A stretch of 28,286 bases of DNA. It comes from a virus. Positions 6,356 to 11,840 of the stretch are shown piece by piece. Location of the stretch: the IMG/VR virus record IMGVR_UViG_3300031933_000154, positions 1-28,286 of that record; one strand, written 5' to 3'. Position 1 is the first letter of the stretch. Each line of letters opens with the position of its first letter. The translations under genes and the position numbers were made by a program. The notes beneath the pieces were generated by a model. It ran no database searches. It worked only from the letters and a program-made list of their open reading frames with translations, and had not been told where the DNA came from.

Positions 6356-6449
6356 TGGCCTTGTCTTTTAATTTAAAATCTAACCTAATTCTGTCGAGTT
6401 GTAGTTTAACTATATCATTTCTTTGCTTTAGATATCCGCTGTATCCACA
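6348..6449 (-). pseudogene. Truncated early ORF cut by the CRISPR array
   Basis: A minus-strand frame without a start codon reads KQRNDIVKLQLDRIRLDF (positions about 6360-6413) and ends at a TAA (6348-6350) that overlaps the next gene's ATG, as the functional genes of this operon do. The charged heptad-like pattern looks coding. Going upstream, the frame runs into repeat 1 and meets TAG at 6450-6452, with no ATG, GTG or TTG in between. I infer that the 5' part of the gene was lost when the array or its flank arrived. Confidence 0.5.
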
Positions 6450-6803
6450 CTACATTTTAAGATGTGTTACACCGGATGATCGCGGAGTATCTCAATAACC
6501 ACCGCTGTATCCACACTACACTTTAAGATGTGTTACACCGCCATCTTCAAAGTTTTCCTCTGGCCGCCCGCTGTATCCACACTACACTTTAAGATGTGTT
6601 ACACCTCGGAATTTTTTGAACTAAAATTTAAACCCAGCTGTATCCACACTACACTTTAAGATGTGTTACACCGAAAAATGCTTTCGGTAGGTAATTTGCT
6701 CAGCTGTATCCACACTACATTTTAAGATGTGTTACACCGTTTGGCGTGAGGTTTAAAGAAAGGGCCTGCTGTATCCACACTACATTTTAAGATGTGTTAC
6801 ACC
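6438..6803. CRISPR. CRISPR array: six 36-bp repeats, five 29-31-bp spacers
   Basis: Repeats lie at 6438-6473, 6504-6539, 6570-6605, 6637-6672, 6703-6738 and 6768-6803. They start GCTGTATCC and end ATGTGTTACACC on the plus strand, and are identical except position 18 (T,C,C,C,T,T). The spacers are unrelated to each other, 30, 30, 31, 30 and 29 bases. The repeat has nearly complementary ends (GCTGTA against TACACC) and an inner ACAT/ATGTGT stem around TTTTAA. Length, spacer size and this fold resemble type VI-B repeats of Bacteroidota. The reverse strand ends GGATACAGC, recalling Bacteroidota II-C repeats, so the type is open. No cas gene is in the window. Confidence 0.9.
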
Positions 6804-6916
6804 ATAGGTGGACGTAACTAATTGAAAGTGTGGTTTTCGAGTGGGATTATACCCCTCAAATCGAGGCTGTACAGCCAGCCCTTTAATATTTGTTTTCATA
6901 TAGCAAATTCGTGTTA

Positions 6917-6947
6917 TTGCACACATTCAAAGAATGTGTTACTTTTG
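6917..6947 (+). promoter_or_regulatory. Promoter for repressor gene with internal operator
   Basis: A -33 TTG (6917-6919) and a -7 TACTTTTG (6940-6947) are 20 bases apart, fitting the Bacteroidota consensus. Exactly between them is a perfect 8-bp inverted repeat, ACACATTC aaa GAATGTGT (6921-6939). A protein bound there would block the promoter. A second GAATGTGATAC at 6954-6964 repeats the right half 22 bases further on. Transcription would start near 6954 and run into the repressor gene. Confidence 0.55.
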
Positions 6948-6963
6948 AACTGTGAATGTGATA

Positions 6964-6996
6964 CAAATATAGGCCAAATTTGTCTGTATGTCCAAA
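6964..6996 (-). promoter_or_regulatory. Early-operon promoter facing the repressor promoter
   Basis: On the minus strand, TTTG (6993-6996) is followed 21 bases later by TATATTTG (6964-6971), an excellent match to -33 TTTG and -7 TAnnTTTG. Transcription would start near 6957 and pass first through the CRISPR array and then the early genes. It overlaps head-on with the repressor promoter, so the two should interfere, as in the face-to-face promoters of phages P2 and 186. Confidence 0.55.
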
Positions 6997-7029
6997 TTTT
7001 TTGGACAAAAAAAGCAGCCAAATTTGACA
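6973..7029. promoter_or_regulatory. Operator cluster: TGTCCAAA palindrome and two CAAATTTG sites
   Basis: A perfect palindrome with 8-bp arms, TGTCCAAATTTTTTGGACA, lies at 6989-7007 and covers the early promoter's -33 box. Two CAAATTTG half-site pairs, each preceded by GC, lie at 6975-6982 and 7019-7026, 44 bases apart. These are likely binding sites of the adjacent XRE repressor. They lie downstream of the repressor's own start point, so bound repressor could also limit its own transcription. Confidence 0.5.
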
Positions 7030-7047
7030 AATTGTTTTTATATGGCT

Positions 7048-7431
7048 ATGAATGAACGCTTTAAAAGAGTGTTAAAATCGACAGGGATGTCGAAAGACAA
7101 ACTGGCAGATGTTTTGGGAGTAAGTTCCAGAACACTAAAGAGAATAGAGGCCGGAGAAGTAAGTACGGTAAGCATAGAAATGCTGGCAACCTTACGTCAG
7201 CAATTCAATATTGATTTAAATGCTCTTTTCTCTAAGGAGTATAACAACGATGACAAAAGTGTCCCTCATCAGGCCAACGATAATCCTATAAAATATGGAA
7301 GCATTCCGGATCGATTTGCAAAACACCTTGAAGAAGAAAACAAGTGGTTGAAAGAACAAAATGAGAAGCTGTTGAACATGATAGCTAATAAGGGGGCAGA
7401 CGAGAAAACACATGTGCGCAACTCCGGATAG
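7048..7431 (+). CDS. XRE-family phage repressor with C-terminal coiled coil (127 aa)
   Basis: Residues 1-60 (NERFKRVLKSTGMSKDKLADVLGVSSRTLKRIEAGEVSTV) form a classic HTH_3 domain, with the turn at LADVLGVSSRTLKRIE. Residues 88-112 (FAKHLEEENKWLKEQNEKLLNM) are a leucine-zipper-like coil for dimer formation. There is no S24 peptidase domain, so induction would not be by RecA-stimulated self-cleavage. I choose ATG 7048 (7042 is also possible). The frame extends to 6988, but that start would place the operator palindrome inside the gene. Divergent position and operators support a CI-like role. Confidence 0.8.
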   Translation: MNERFKRVLKSTGMSKDKLADVLGVSSRTLKRIEAGEVSTVSIEMLATLRQQFNIDLNALFSKEYNNDDKSVPHQANDNPIKYGSIPDRFAKHLEEENKWLKEQNEKLLNMIANKGADEKTHVRNSG

Positions 7432-7473
7432 TGCATACAAGATATTGATTTAACATTTTAATACAATAGAACA

Positions 7474-7890
7474 ATGAAACAATTATTTCTAATATTATTG
7501 TTTAGCATTGCAATAGTCAGTCATTCAAATGCTCAGGATGCACCTAAAAGAAGTACTAAGGCAATAATCGAATACAACAATAAAGGCGAAGCACTTCAAG
7601 AAATAGCCTGGATATTATCTGAGAAAGGATTTTACTTTGAGGAAGTGAATGAGACAATCGGAATAATGTCAACCGGAATATTAGCGGATGGAAAAACAGA
7701 ATACAGATTGAATGTAGTTGTTGACGGCGAAGGCAATGCAATGATAACAGGTCAGTACCGCGTTGATGTAATCGATAACAAGTTCACCATCATAGAAAAT
7801 AGGGGGATGAATGGCAGTCCTGTAAAGAATGCCTGGAACATATTAGAAGAAGTGGCAACAGAAACAGGCATGCCTGTAAGATATGAATAA
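7474..7890 (+). CDS. Secreted or periplasmic protein, lysogeny-expressed moron candidate (138 aa)
   Basis: The first 21 residues (MKQLFLILLFSIAIVSHSNAQ) are a standard Sec signal peptide with a likely cut after NAQ and no lipobox cysteine. The mature part is a small alpha/beta domain: KAIIEYNNKGEALQEIAWILSEKGFYFEEVNET, then strands EYRLNVVVDGEGNAMITGQYRVDV and a final helix. It follows the repressor by 42 bases in the same direction and ends at a strong terminator. Expression with the repressor points to a lysogenic-conversion function such as superinfection exclusion. The family is not recognised. Confidence 0.6.
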   Translation: MKQLFLILLFSIAIVSHSNAQDAPKRSTKAIIEYNNKGEALQEIAWILSEKGFYFEEVNETIGIMSTGILADGKTEYRLNVVVDGEGNAMITGQYRVDVIDNKFTIIENRGMNGSPVKNAWNILEEVATETGMPVRYE

Positions 7891-7926
7891 CATTACTTCG
7901 TGACCACTTGCGTGAGGTTGTGAAGA

Positions 7927-7958
7927 AAGGGCCGGCTGTGTGGTTACAGTCGGCCCTT
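7927..7958. terminator. Bidirectional terminator between secreted-protein gene and integrase
   Basis: A 13-bp stem, AAGGGCCGGCTGT (7927-7939) with ACAGTCGGCCCTT (7946-7958), has one G-T wobble and a six-base loop. TGTTATTTC follows on the plus side. It lies between two convergent genes and so can stop both. The 24 bases ending in its left arm closely resemble CRISPR spacer 5. Confidence 0.8.
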
Positions 7959-7959
7959 G

Positions 7960-9117
7960 TTATTTCTTATCAGTTAACTTTTGAGTTAACCGGCTCATAT
8001 CATCAGCAAGCTTTTGGCGAGTGATACGTGCGTAAATCTGCGTTGTTGACAGGTCGGAGTGTCCCAGCATACGCGAAACTGTTTCGATAGGCACACCGTT
8101 TTCGAGTGTTACCGTTGTGGCGAATGTGTGACGCGCCACATGGGTAGTGAGTTCGATAGGTATATTACAGAGTGCCTGTATCTCTTTAAGGTAACTGTTC
8201 ATTCGCTGATTGCTGGGGATTGGCAACAGCCGGTCGCTCTCCTGGTCGTTGTGCTTCTGAACAATTGCGGCGGCTTGTGGCATTAAGGGTATGGCGCTTT
8301 CCTCTTCGGTCTTTCGGCGATTGGTAATGATGAACATGGTGCCGTTATGGATATAGAAGTCCGTAGGGGCCAGCTTGCGCACATCGGAATAAGCAAGTCC
8401 GGTAAAGCACGAAAACAGGAACATATCTTTTACAACCTGAAGCCGGTGGTTCGGCATATCCTTTTCAATAATTGACTGAAGATGTTCCCAACCGAGGTAC
8501 TTTCTTTTTACTTCAACAGCTCGCGGCATCTTAAAGCGGGTGTACGGATTCTCATTGATGTGCCCGGCATCTATGGCCTTATTGATAAACCGCCGCAACA
8601 GGGCGTGTTTCTTCCTTATTGTATTGACGTTGTAATTCTTACTGAATAACCACGCGTCAAACTCCCGGATGGTTTCAATATTAATCTGATTGAACTGCTC
8701 AATCTTTGCGAATGACTGCATCAAATTAACGAAACTGGACAGCTGCCTGTGTGTTTCCGACCTCAGTCGGGCATCATATACGATGCTACGGCAAAAGGCC
8801 GTAAAACTGCCGTAATTTTGATTTTTGAGAATTTTGGTGACGGCATCGAGAGAGAGTGACAGATTATTCTGCCTGCAATGATATTCGTATTCGTCCAGTT
8901 TGGCAACCATATCGCGCAACTGGTTGTTGTACTCAACCTTTTTGCCGACCTTGGTAAAATGGTATTGCGGGTGCCACTGTTCTTTTGTGACTGAGATACC
9001 TGTACTGAAGTACCTGGCCTTTCGGTTAATGGTTACGCGTAGTTGTACCAACGCGGTGCCGTCCTCCTTATACCCTTTGCGGGCATGGATGAATTTGTAG
9101 TGCAATCGTTCATTCAT
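7960..9117 (-). CDS. int: Tyrosine integrase (385 aa)
   Basis: Site-specific recombinase that integrates and excises the phage at attP/attB. The N-terminal arm-binding domain (about 5-95) is followed by a SAM-like core-binding domain (about 100-195) and the catalytic domain (about 205-385). All catalytic residues are visible: R247 (SDVRKL), K269 (NRRKT), H326 and R329 (HVARH), H353 (LGHSD) and the nucleophile Y362 (TQIYARI). The layout matches Bacteroidota phage and conjugative-element integrases. Its promoter lies among repeated GGTACAAC sites that are likely its own binding sites, so it may control its own expression. Confidence 0.95.
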   Translation of the reverse strand: MNERLHYKFIHARKGYKEDGTALVQLRVTINRKARYFSTGISVTKEQWHPQYHFTKVGKKVEYNNQLRDMVAKLDEYEYHCRQNNLSLSLDAVTKILKNQNYGSFTAFCRSIVYDARLRSETHRQLSSFVNLMQSFAKIEQFNQINIETIREFDAWLFSKNYNVNTIRKKHALLRRFINKAIDAGHINENPYTRFKMPRAVEVKRKYLGWEHLQSIIEKDMPNHRLQVVKDMFLFSCFTGLAYSDVRKLAPTDFYIHNGTMFIITNRRKTEEESAIPLMPQAAAIVQKHNDQESDRLLPIPSNQRMNSYLKEIQALCNIPIELTTHVARHTFATTVTLENGVPIETVSRMLGHSDLSTTQIYARITRQKLADDMSRLTQKLTDKK

Positions 9118-9169
9118 AGTTGTACCTTTGAGTTATTAAGTAATCCTTAACAACTGAAATACGGTACAA

Positions 9170-9200
9170 CAAATGTAGATTATATTTCTATTCGGTACAA
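9170..9200 (-). promoter_or_regulatory. Integrase promoter
   Basis: On the minus strand a -33 TTG (9198-9200) and a -7 TACATTTG (9170-9177) are 20 bases apart, matching the Bacteroidota consensus. The -33 lies inside the arm-type site at 9194 and the -7 touches the site at 9163, so integrase binding would cover the promoter. The start point would be about 9163, leaving a leader of roughly 45 bases. Confidence 0.6.
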
Positions 9201-9297
9201 CACGGGTACAACTTTTGTGAAAACAACTGTCTGTATGTTCGATGTCACCATTTTTGAGAATCTCCACTTATGTGACGGTTATGTGATTGAGGGTGAC

Positions 9298-9327
9298 AAA
9301 AAAAGCCTGTCGGGGGTTGACAGGCTT
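9298..9327 (-). terminator. Rho-independent terminator of the late operon
   Basis: A perfect 9-bp stem, AAGCCTGTC (9303-9311) with GACAGGCTT (9319-9327), has a seven-base loop and is followed on the minus strand by a run of T (9298-9304). It ends leftward transcription after the holin gene and shields the integrase promoter. It may be part of the attP core, since tRNA genes often carry such a terminator at this distance. Confidence 0.85.
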
Positions 9328-9402
9328 GTGATCCCGGGAGTATAAGAACCACCCCCTTATTCATTGGCTTGCGCTTACATCGGTACAACAAAAGTACAAC
9401 AA

Positions 9403-9849
9403 TCAGGAATCCTTTTTTTTATCATCATCAACACCTAATTTGTTTCTGAGGATGTCGGATATACTTGTAAGAGGTTCCCATTTTGTTATTCGGTAACCGT
9501 TTTGGAGGATTGAAAATAATAGAATTCCTGCGATAAACCAACCAATAATTTTGTAGGTAGATACCAACTCCTGACTGAAGACAGTATCCCAGGCATACGC
9601 ACCGAGGATGAGAACGAGTGAAAGTACCATGCGCGGGATTGTGGTATTCCATACAATCCGTGCGCTGAAGCGTTGGCCTTTTAACTTTTTTGCAGCGAGG
9701 TATCCAAAGACCGTATCTGCAATAAAAAAAATGATAATGAGATGAATAATGTCTTTTACGGGGAGAAAGTAACCCAGGAAGGATGCGAATAATCCTGTGA
9801 GGGCGGCCCATATCTTTGAGCCAAGTTCTTCGAGGATTTTAAAAAACAT
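9403..9849 (-). CDS. Phage holin, multi-pass (148 aa)
   Basis: Hydrophobic segments lie at about 12-30, 34-53, 72-92 and 97-117, separated by a basic loop (AAKKLKGQRFSARIVWNTT), with a charged C-terminal tail (DDDKKKDS). This is the pattern of the holin_4_1 (toxin secretion/phage lysis holin) type seen in Bacteroidota and Firmicutes phages. It would form the membrane lesion that releases the endolysin at the end of infection. It is the last gene of the leftward late operon, with a terminator 75 bases on. The AC-rich leader before the ATG includes CCTCACGC. Confidence 0.75.
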   Translation of the reverse strand: MFFKILEELGSKIWAALTGLFASFLGYFLPVKDIIHLIIIFFIADTVFGYLAAKKLKGQRFSARIVWNTTIPRMVLSLVLILGAYAWDTVFSQELVSTYKIIGWFIAGILLFSILQNGYRITKWEPLTSISDILRNKLGVDDDKKKDS

Positions 9850-9869
9850 AAGTGCGTGAGGTTTTGTGG

Positions 9870-10463
9870 TTATTTAAAAAGTTTAAATGCGGCGAATCCG
9901 CCGTATATCGTTTTATCACCTATCTTCATGACATCAATTCCATACATGGCCCGGCTGTTGGGCATGTATCCCAACCCTACTCGGCCGACAAAGCCTTCTC
10001 CAAATCCAATCCCGCCGGTAGCATATATCCCGGATGCCTCTGTGGTTACTTTAATAGGCTTTTCAACGATTACCGGATAGGGCTCGCGGATGGTTGTGAA
10101 TTGCTTTTTAAGGACCGGTTGATACTCCCACTCTATATTGAAAAGCTTGTCTGCGTATATGTCTGCCCATATGCGCACTTCATCATTTACAATGCTATCC
10201 CGGTAATGGTTAACGGAATCGTCCGGTTGTGGCTTTTCAAACTCCCTATCCCGGTAAATTATTGAATCCTTGTAAATGGTTGTATCGCGAACGATGGTCA
10301 CGGTGTCCGGGGGCATGGCTTCAATGGCGCTGATGCTGTCAACTACCGCGTTCATTTTCGCCAACTCCTTTAAGTTGTCGTTGTACAGACTCCTAAAAGT
10401 CAATCCCCAGGCTACCACGGCCAACACAACCAGTGTGGTTATTATGCTACTTAGGTGCTTCAT
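9870..10463 (-). CDS. Candidate spanin or lysis accessory protein (197 aa)
   Basis: With the ATG at 10463 the protein begins MKHLSSIITTLVVLAVVAWGLTF, a single N-terminal membrane anchor. A periplasmic section follows with a DTVTIVRDTTIYKDSIIYRDRE stretch. The C-terminus is glycine- and aromatic-rich (GIYATGGIGFGEGFVGRVGLGYMPN and on), like beta strands that insert in an outer membrane. An inner-membrane anchor plus an outer-membrane-like C-terminus in a lysis cassette suggests a one-piece spanin, but no family is recognised. It overlaps the gene before it by 17 bases, typical of lysis genes. Confidence 0.45.
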   Translation of the reverse strand: MKHLSSIITTLVVLAVVAWGLTFRSLYNDNLKELAKMNAVVDSISAIEAMPPDTVTIVRDTTIYKDSIIYRDREFEKPQPDDSVNHYRDSIVNDEVRIWADIYADKLFNIEWEYQPVLKKQFTTIREPYPVIVEKPIKVTTEASGIYATGGIGFGEGFVGRVGLGYMPNSRAMYGIDVMKIGDKTIYGGFAAFKLFK

Positions 10464-10689
10464 TGTCCTGCTGTTTTGCTTCGTACTTCTTTTGCCATAC
10501 CTTACCCCCAATTACTGGAGAAATGAAAACCCCTATGGCTCCGGTCATTATGGCGATGCCTTGCCAGTTAATTTCATTGCCTTTGATTGTTGCGACAATG
10601 ATAGATGCGGCGGTGGCGAGTGTAAGGATTGCCGCGAGTGCGATAACTGAATACATTGCGCGGCGCATACTGGACTGTGTTAACTTCAT
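10447..10689 (-). CDS. Small two-pass membrane protein, holin-like (80 aa)
   Basis: Two hydrophobic segments (about 12-33, YSVIALAAILTLATAASIIVA, and about 44-61, IAIMTGAIGVFISPVIGG) are joined by a short polar loop, with a charged lysine- and glutamate-rich tail. Size and topology fit class II holins or antiholins. It is found beside the amidase and a larger holin-like gene, so the phage may have a holin pair. It starts 10 bases after the amidase stop. Confidence 0.6.
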   Translation of the reverse strand: MKLTQSSMRRAMYSVIALAAILTLATAASIIVATIKGNEINWQGIAIMTGAIGVFISPVIGGKVWQKKYEAKQQDNEAPK

Positions 10690-10699
10690 AGCTTAATTA

Positions 10700-11332
10700 T
10701 TAAGGGGTTAAAAAATCTTTGTACCCGTAGTGGTCGCATAGTTGGACAATAGAGTACAACAATGAATCTACATACCTTTTAAAAATGCTTTCCTTTTTTA
10801 AAAGGTCGAGGTCTGATACGTTGTCCATGAATCCGAACTCAACGAGGACTCCTGAATAATTCGGCTCTACTTTACTATTCCCGGCAATTACTGTGAAGTT
10901 GGCTTCTTTGTATAATTTATCGGGAGAATACTGCCTCCACCCCATTTCCGGAAAATCCTTTTTCAGGTTTTCTGAGAAAGTATTGGCTACGAGAATGTCC
11001 TGCGCTTTTGGATTTTTGCGGACAAACAACTCGTTACCGGATGCCTTGCCTCGTATCACTTTAGGTGCTGCATTGTTATGCAAGCTGATGAGGATAGGAT
11101 GCTTTACTTTATCGCTGTGATGATTCGCGATGTTTACGCGAGTAGAAAGGCCTGGTTCGCGGTCGGTGGTTGCTGTGAAAGCATACGGAATATCCATATT
11201 GGATAATTCCCTGGCAAGTGCATCAACAACTTTTTGAGAATATTCCCACTCCACGAAAGAACCGTCCGGGGATGCTTTACCCCGAACATTCTTTCCATGT
11301 GCGCGATCTAATATGAATAAGAGTTTACCCAT
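10700..11332 (-). CDS. N-acetylmuramoyl-L-alanine amidase, endolysin (210 aa)
   Basis: An Amidase_3 zinc hydrolase that cuts the bond between muramic acid and L-alanine in peptidoglycan. Zinc ligands fit H12 (DRAHGKN), E28 or E30 (FVEWEY) and H85 (SLHNNA), and the catalytic glutamate fits E165 (GVLVEFGF). The whole protein is the catalytic domain, with no cell-wall-binding domain and no signal peptide, so it needs a holin for export. The ATG at 11332 overlaps the upstream stop by 8 bases. The longer frame begins with TTG at 11341 and is less likely. Confidence 0.88.
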   Translation of the reverse strand: MGKLLFILDRAHGKNVRGKASPDGSFVEWEYSQKVVDALARELSNMDIPYAFTATTDREPGLSTRVNIANHHSDKVKHPILISLHNNAAPKVIRGKASGNELFVRKNPKAQDILVANTFSENLKKDFPEMGWRQYSPDKLYKEANFTVIAGNSKVEPNYSGVLVEFGFMDNVSDLDLLKKESIFKRYVDSLLYSIVQLCDHYGYKDFLTP

Positions 11333-11636
11333 TTCCTTCAATCATTTTAACGGCCTGTCCGCAATAGAGGATAGGCATAACCGCAAGTGATTTCTTAATA
11401 ATTGTCACATCTTCGGCGGGCACATCAATAGCACCTTTCGCCTGACGGATCTTTGAGGCCAGTTCGTAACGCTGTAACTTTTCTTCCCAGCTCATTTTCT
11501 CCTGTTCGCCTCCTTGTAACAGGGCGGCTGAACATACAAATGCGAGGGTTACATTGTTCTTTTTGCCTTCCTCGTACTGCTCAACAATAGGGTTTCCGGA
11601 AAGGTCTTTGAGTTGCTTTGTGAAATTTACTTTCAT
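11325..11636 (-). CDS. Hypothetical protein before the endolysin (103 aa)
   Basis: It begins MKVNFTKQLKDLSGNPI and has a central helix-rich part (GEQEKMSWEEKLQRYELASKIRQAKG) followed by DVPAEDVTIIKKSLAVMPILYCGQ. The layout (a short beta start, then helices, then a conserved-looking acidic patch) recurs in small proteins next to lysis or tail genes of many phages, but I know no function. The leader AACACAACACAACC directly before the ATG is shared with the tail chaperone gene at 19374. Confidence 0.6.
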   Translation of the reverse strand: MKVNFTKQLKDLSGNPIVEQYEEGKKNNVTLAFVCSAALLQGGEQEKMSWEEKLQRYELASKIRQAKGAIDVPAEDVTIIKKSLAVMPILYCGQAVKMIEGNG

Positions 11637-11656
11637 GGTTGTGTTGTGTTTTAAAG

Positions 11657-11676
11657 CCCCTCTAAAAAAAGAGGGG
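11657..11676 (-). terminator. Possible weak terminator hairpin
   Basis: CCCCTCT (11657-11663) pairs with AGAGGGG (11670-11676) around six A. On the minus strand the stem is followed by CTTTAAAA, so the T-run is short and termination would be partial. It separates the tail genes from the lysis genes and may lower lysis-gene expression. Confidence 0.4.
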
Positions 11677-11682
11677 GTGTGG

Positions 11683-11823
11683 TTAAAAAATTAGTGCTGC
11701 CAAAATGGCTAATAGAATTACACCGCCTATGATATAAGGGGTGTAGTTGGTTTTACTGTCTTTGGATTTAGAACAACTCTCGCCTTGCGGTTGTCCGTTG
11801 TTGTAGTGATGTTGCTGTCTCAT
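11683..11823 (-). CDS. Tail-anchored small membrane protein (46 aa)
   Basis: The frame ATG (11823) to TAA (11683) gives a polar N-terminal half rich in Q, N, H and S (MRQQHHYNNGQPQGESC) and a C-terminal hydrophobic anchor (about 29-46, PYIIGGVILLAILAALIF). It fills the 200-base gap between a tail gene and a lysis gene. Codon phase and a clean membrane anchor suggest it is real. It could be a lysis accessory or antiholin peptide. No family is recognised. Confidence 0.5.
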   Translation of the reverse strand: MRQQHHYNNGQPQGESCSKSKDSKTNYTPYIIGGVILLAILAALIF

Positions 11824-11840
11824 AATCTCTAATGTTAATT

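Larger units (their letters stand above)
9119..9400. other. attP region with repeated GGTACAAC arm sites
   Basis: GGTACAAC occurs at 9163, 9194, 9205 and 9382, inverted at 9119 (and 9042 inside int), with AGTACAAC at 9393. This 8-mer cluster beside an integrase start is what arm-type integrase sites look like. Between the two groups the minus strand reads CTCCCGGGATCAC directly followed by a terminator hairpin, resembling the 3' end of a tRNA gene plus its terminator, the usual attP core. The core assignment is inference. No other feature occupies this 285-base gap except the int promoter and the terminator. Confidence 0.55.

Noticed and set aside
6911-6946. A tracrRNA anti-repeat for a type II system
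   Set aside because: Only nine consecutive bases match the repeat and the inferred transcription start lies after the site. It is better explained as an operator.
9303-9370. A tRNA gene
   Set aside because: Only the 3' end and terminator look tRNA-like. No anticodon arm, D arm or 5' acceptor strand can be folded upstream on the minus strand, so it is better read as an attP core.
10785-10797. Twelve-base match between CRISPR spacer 4 and the amidase gene
   Set aside because: The match is short, AT-rich and stops abruptly, so chance is a sufficient explanation.
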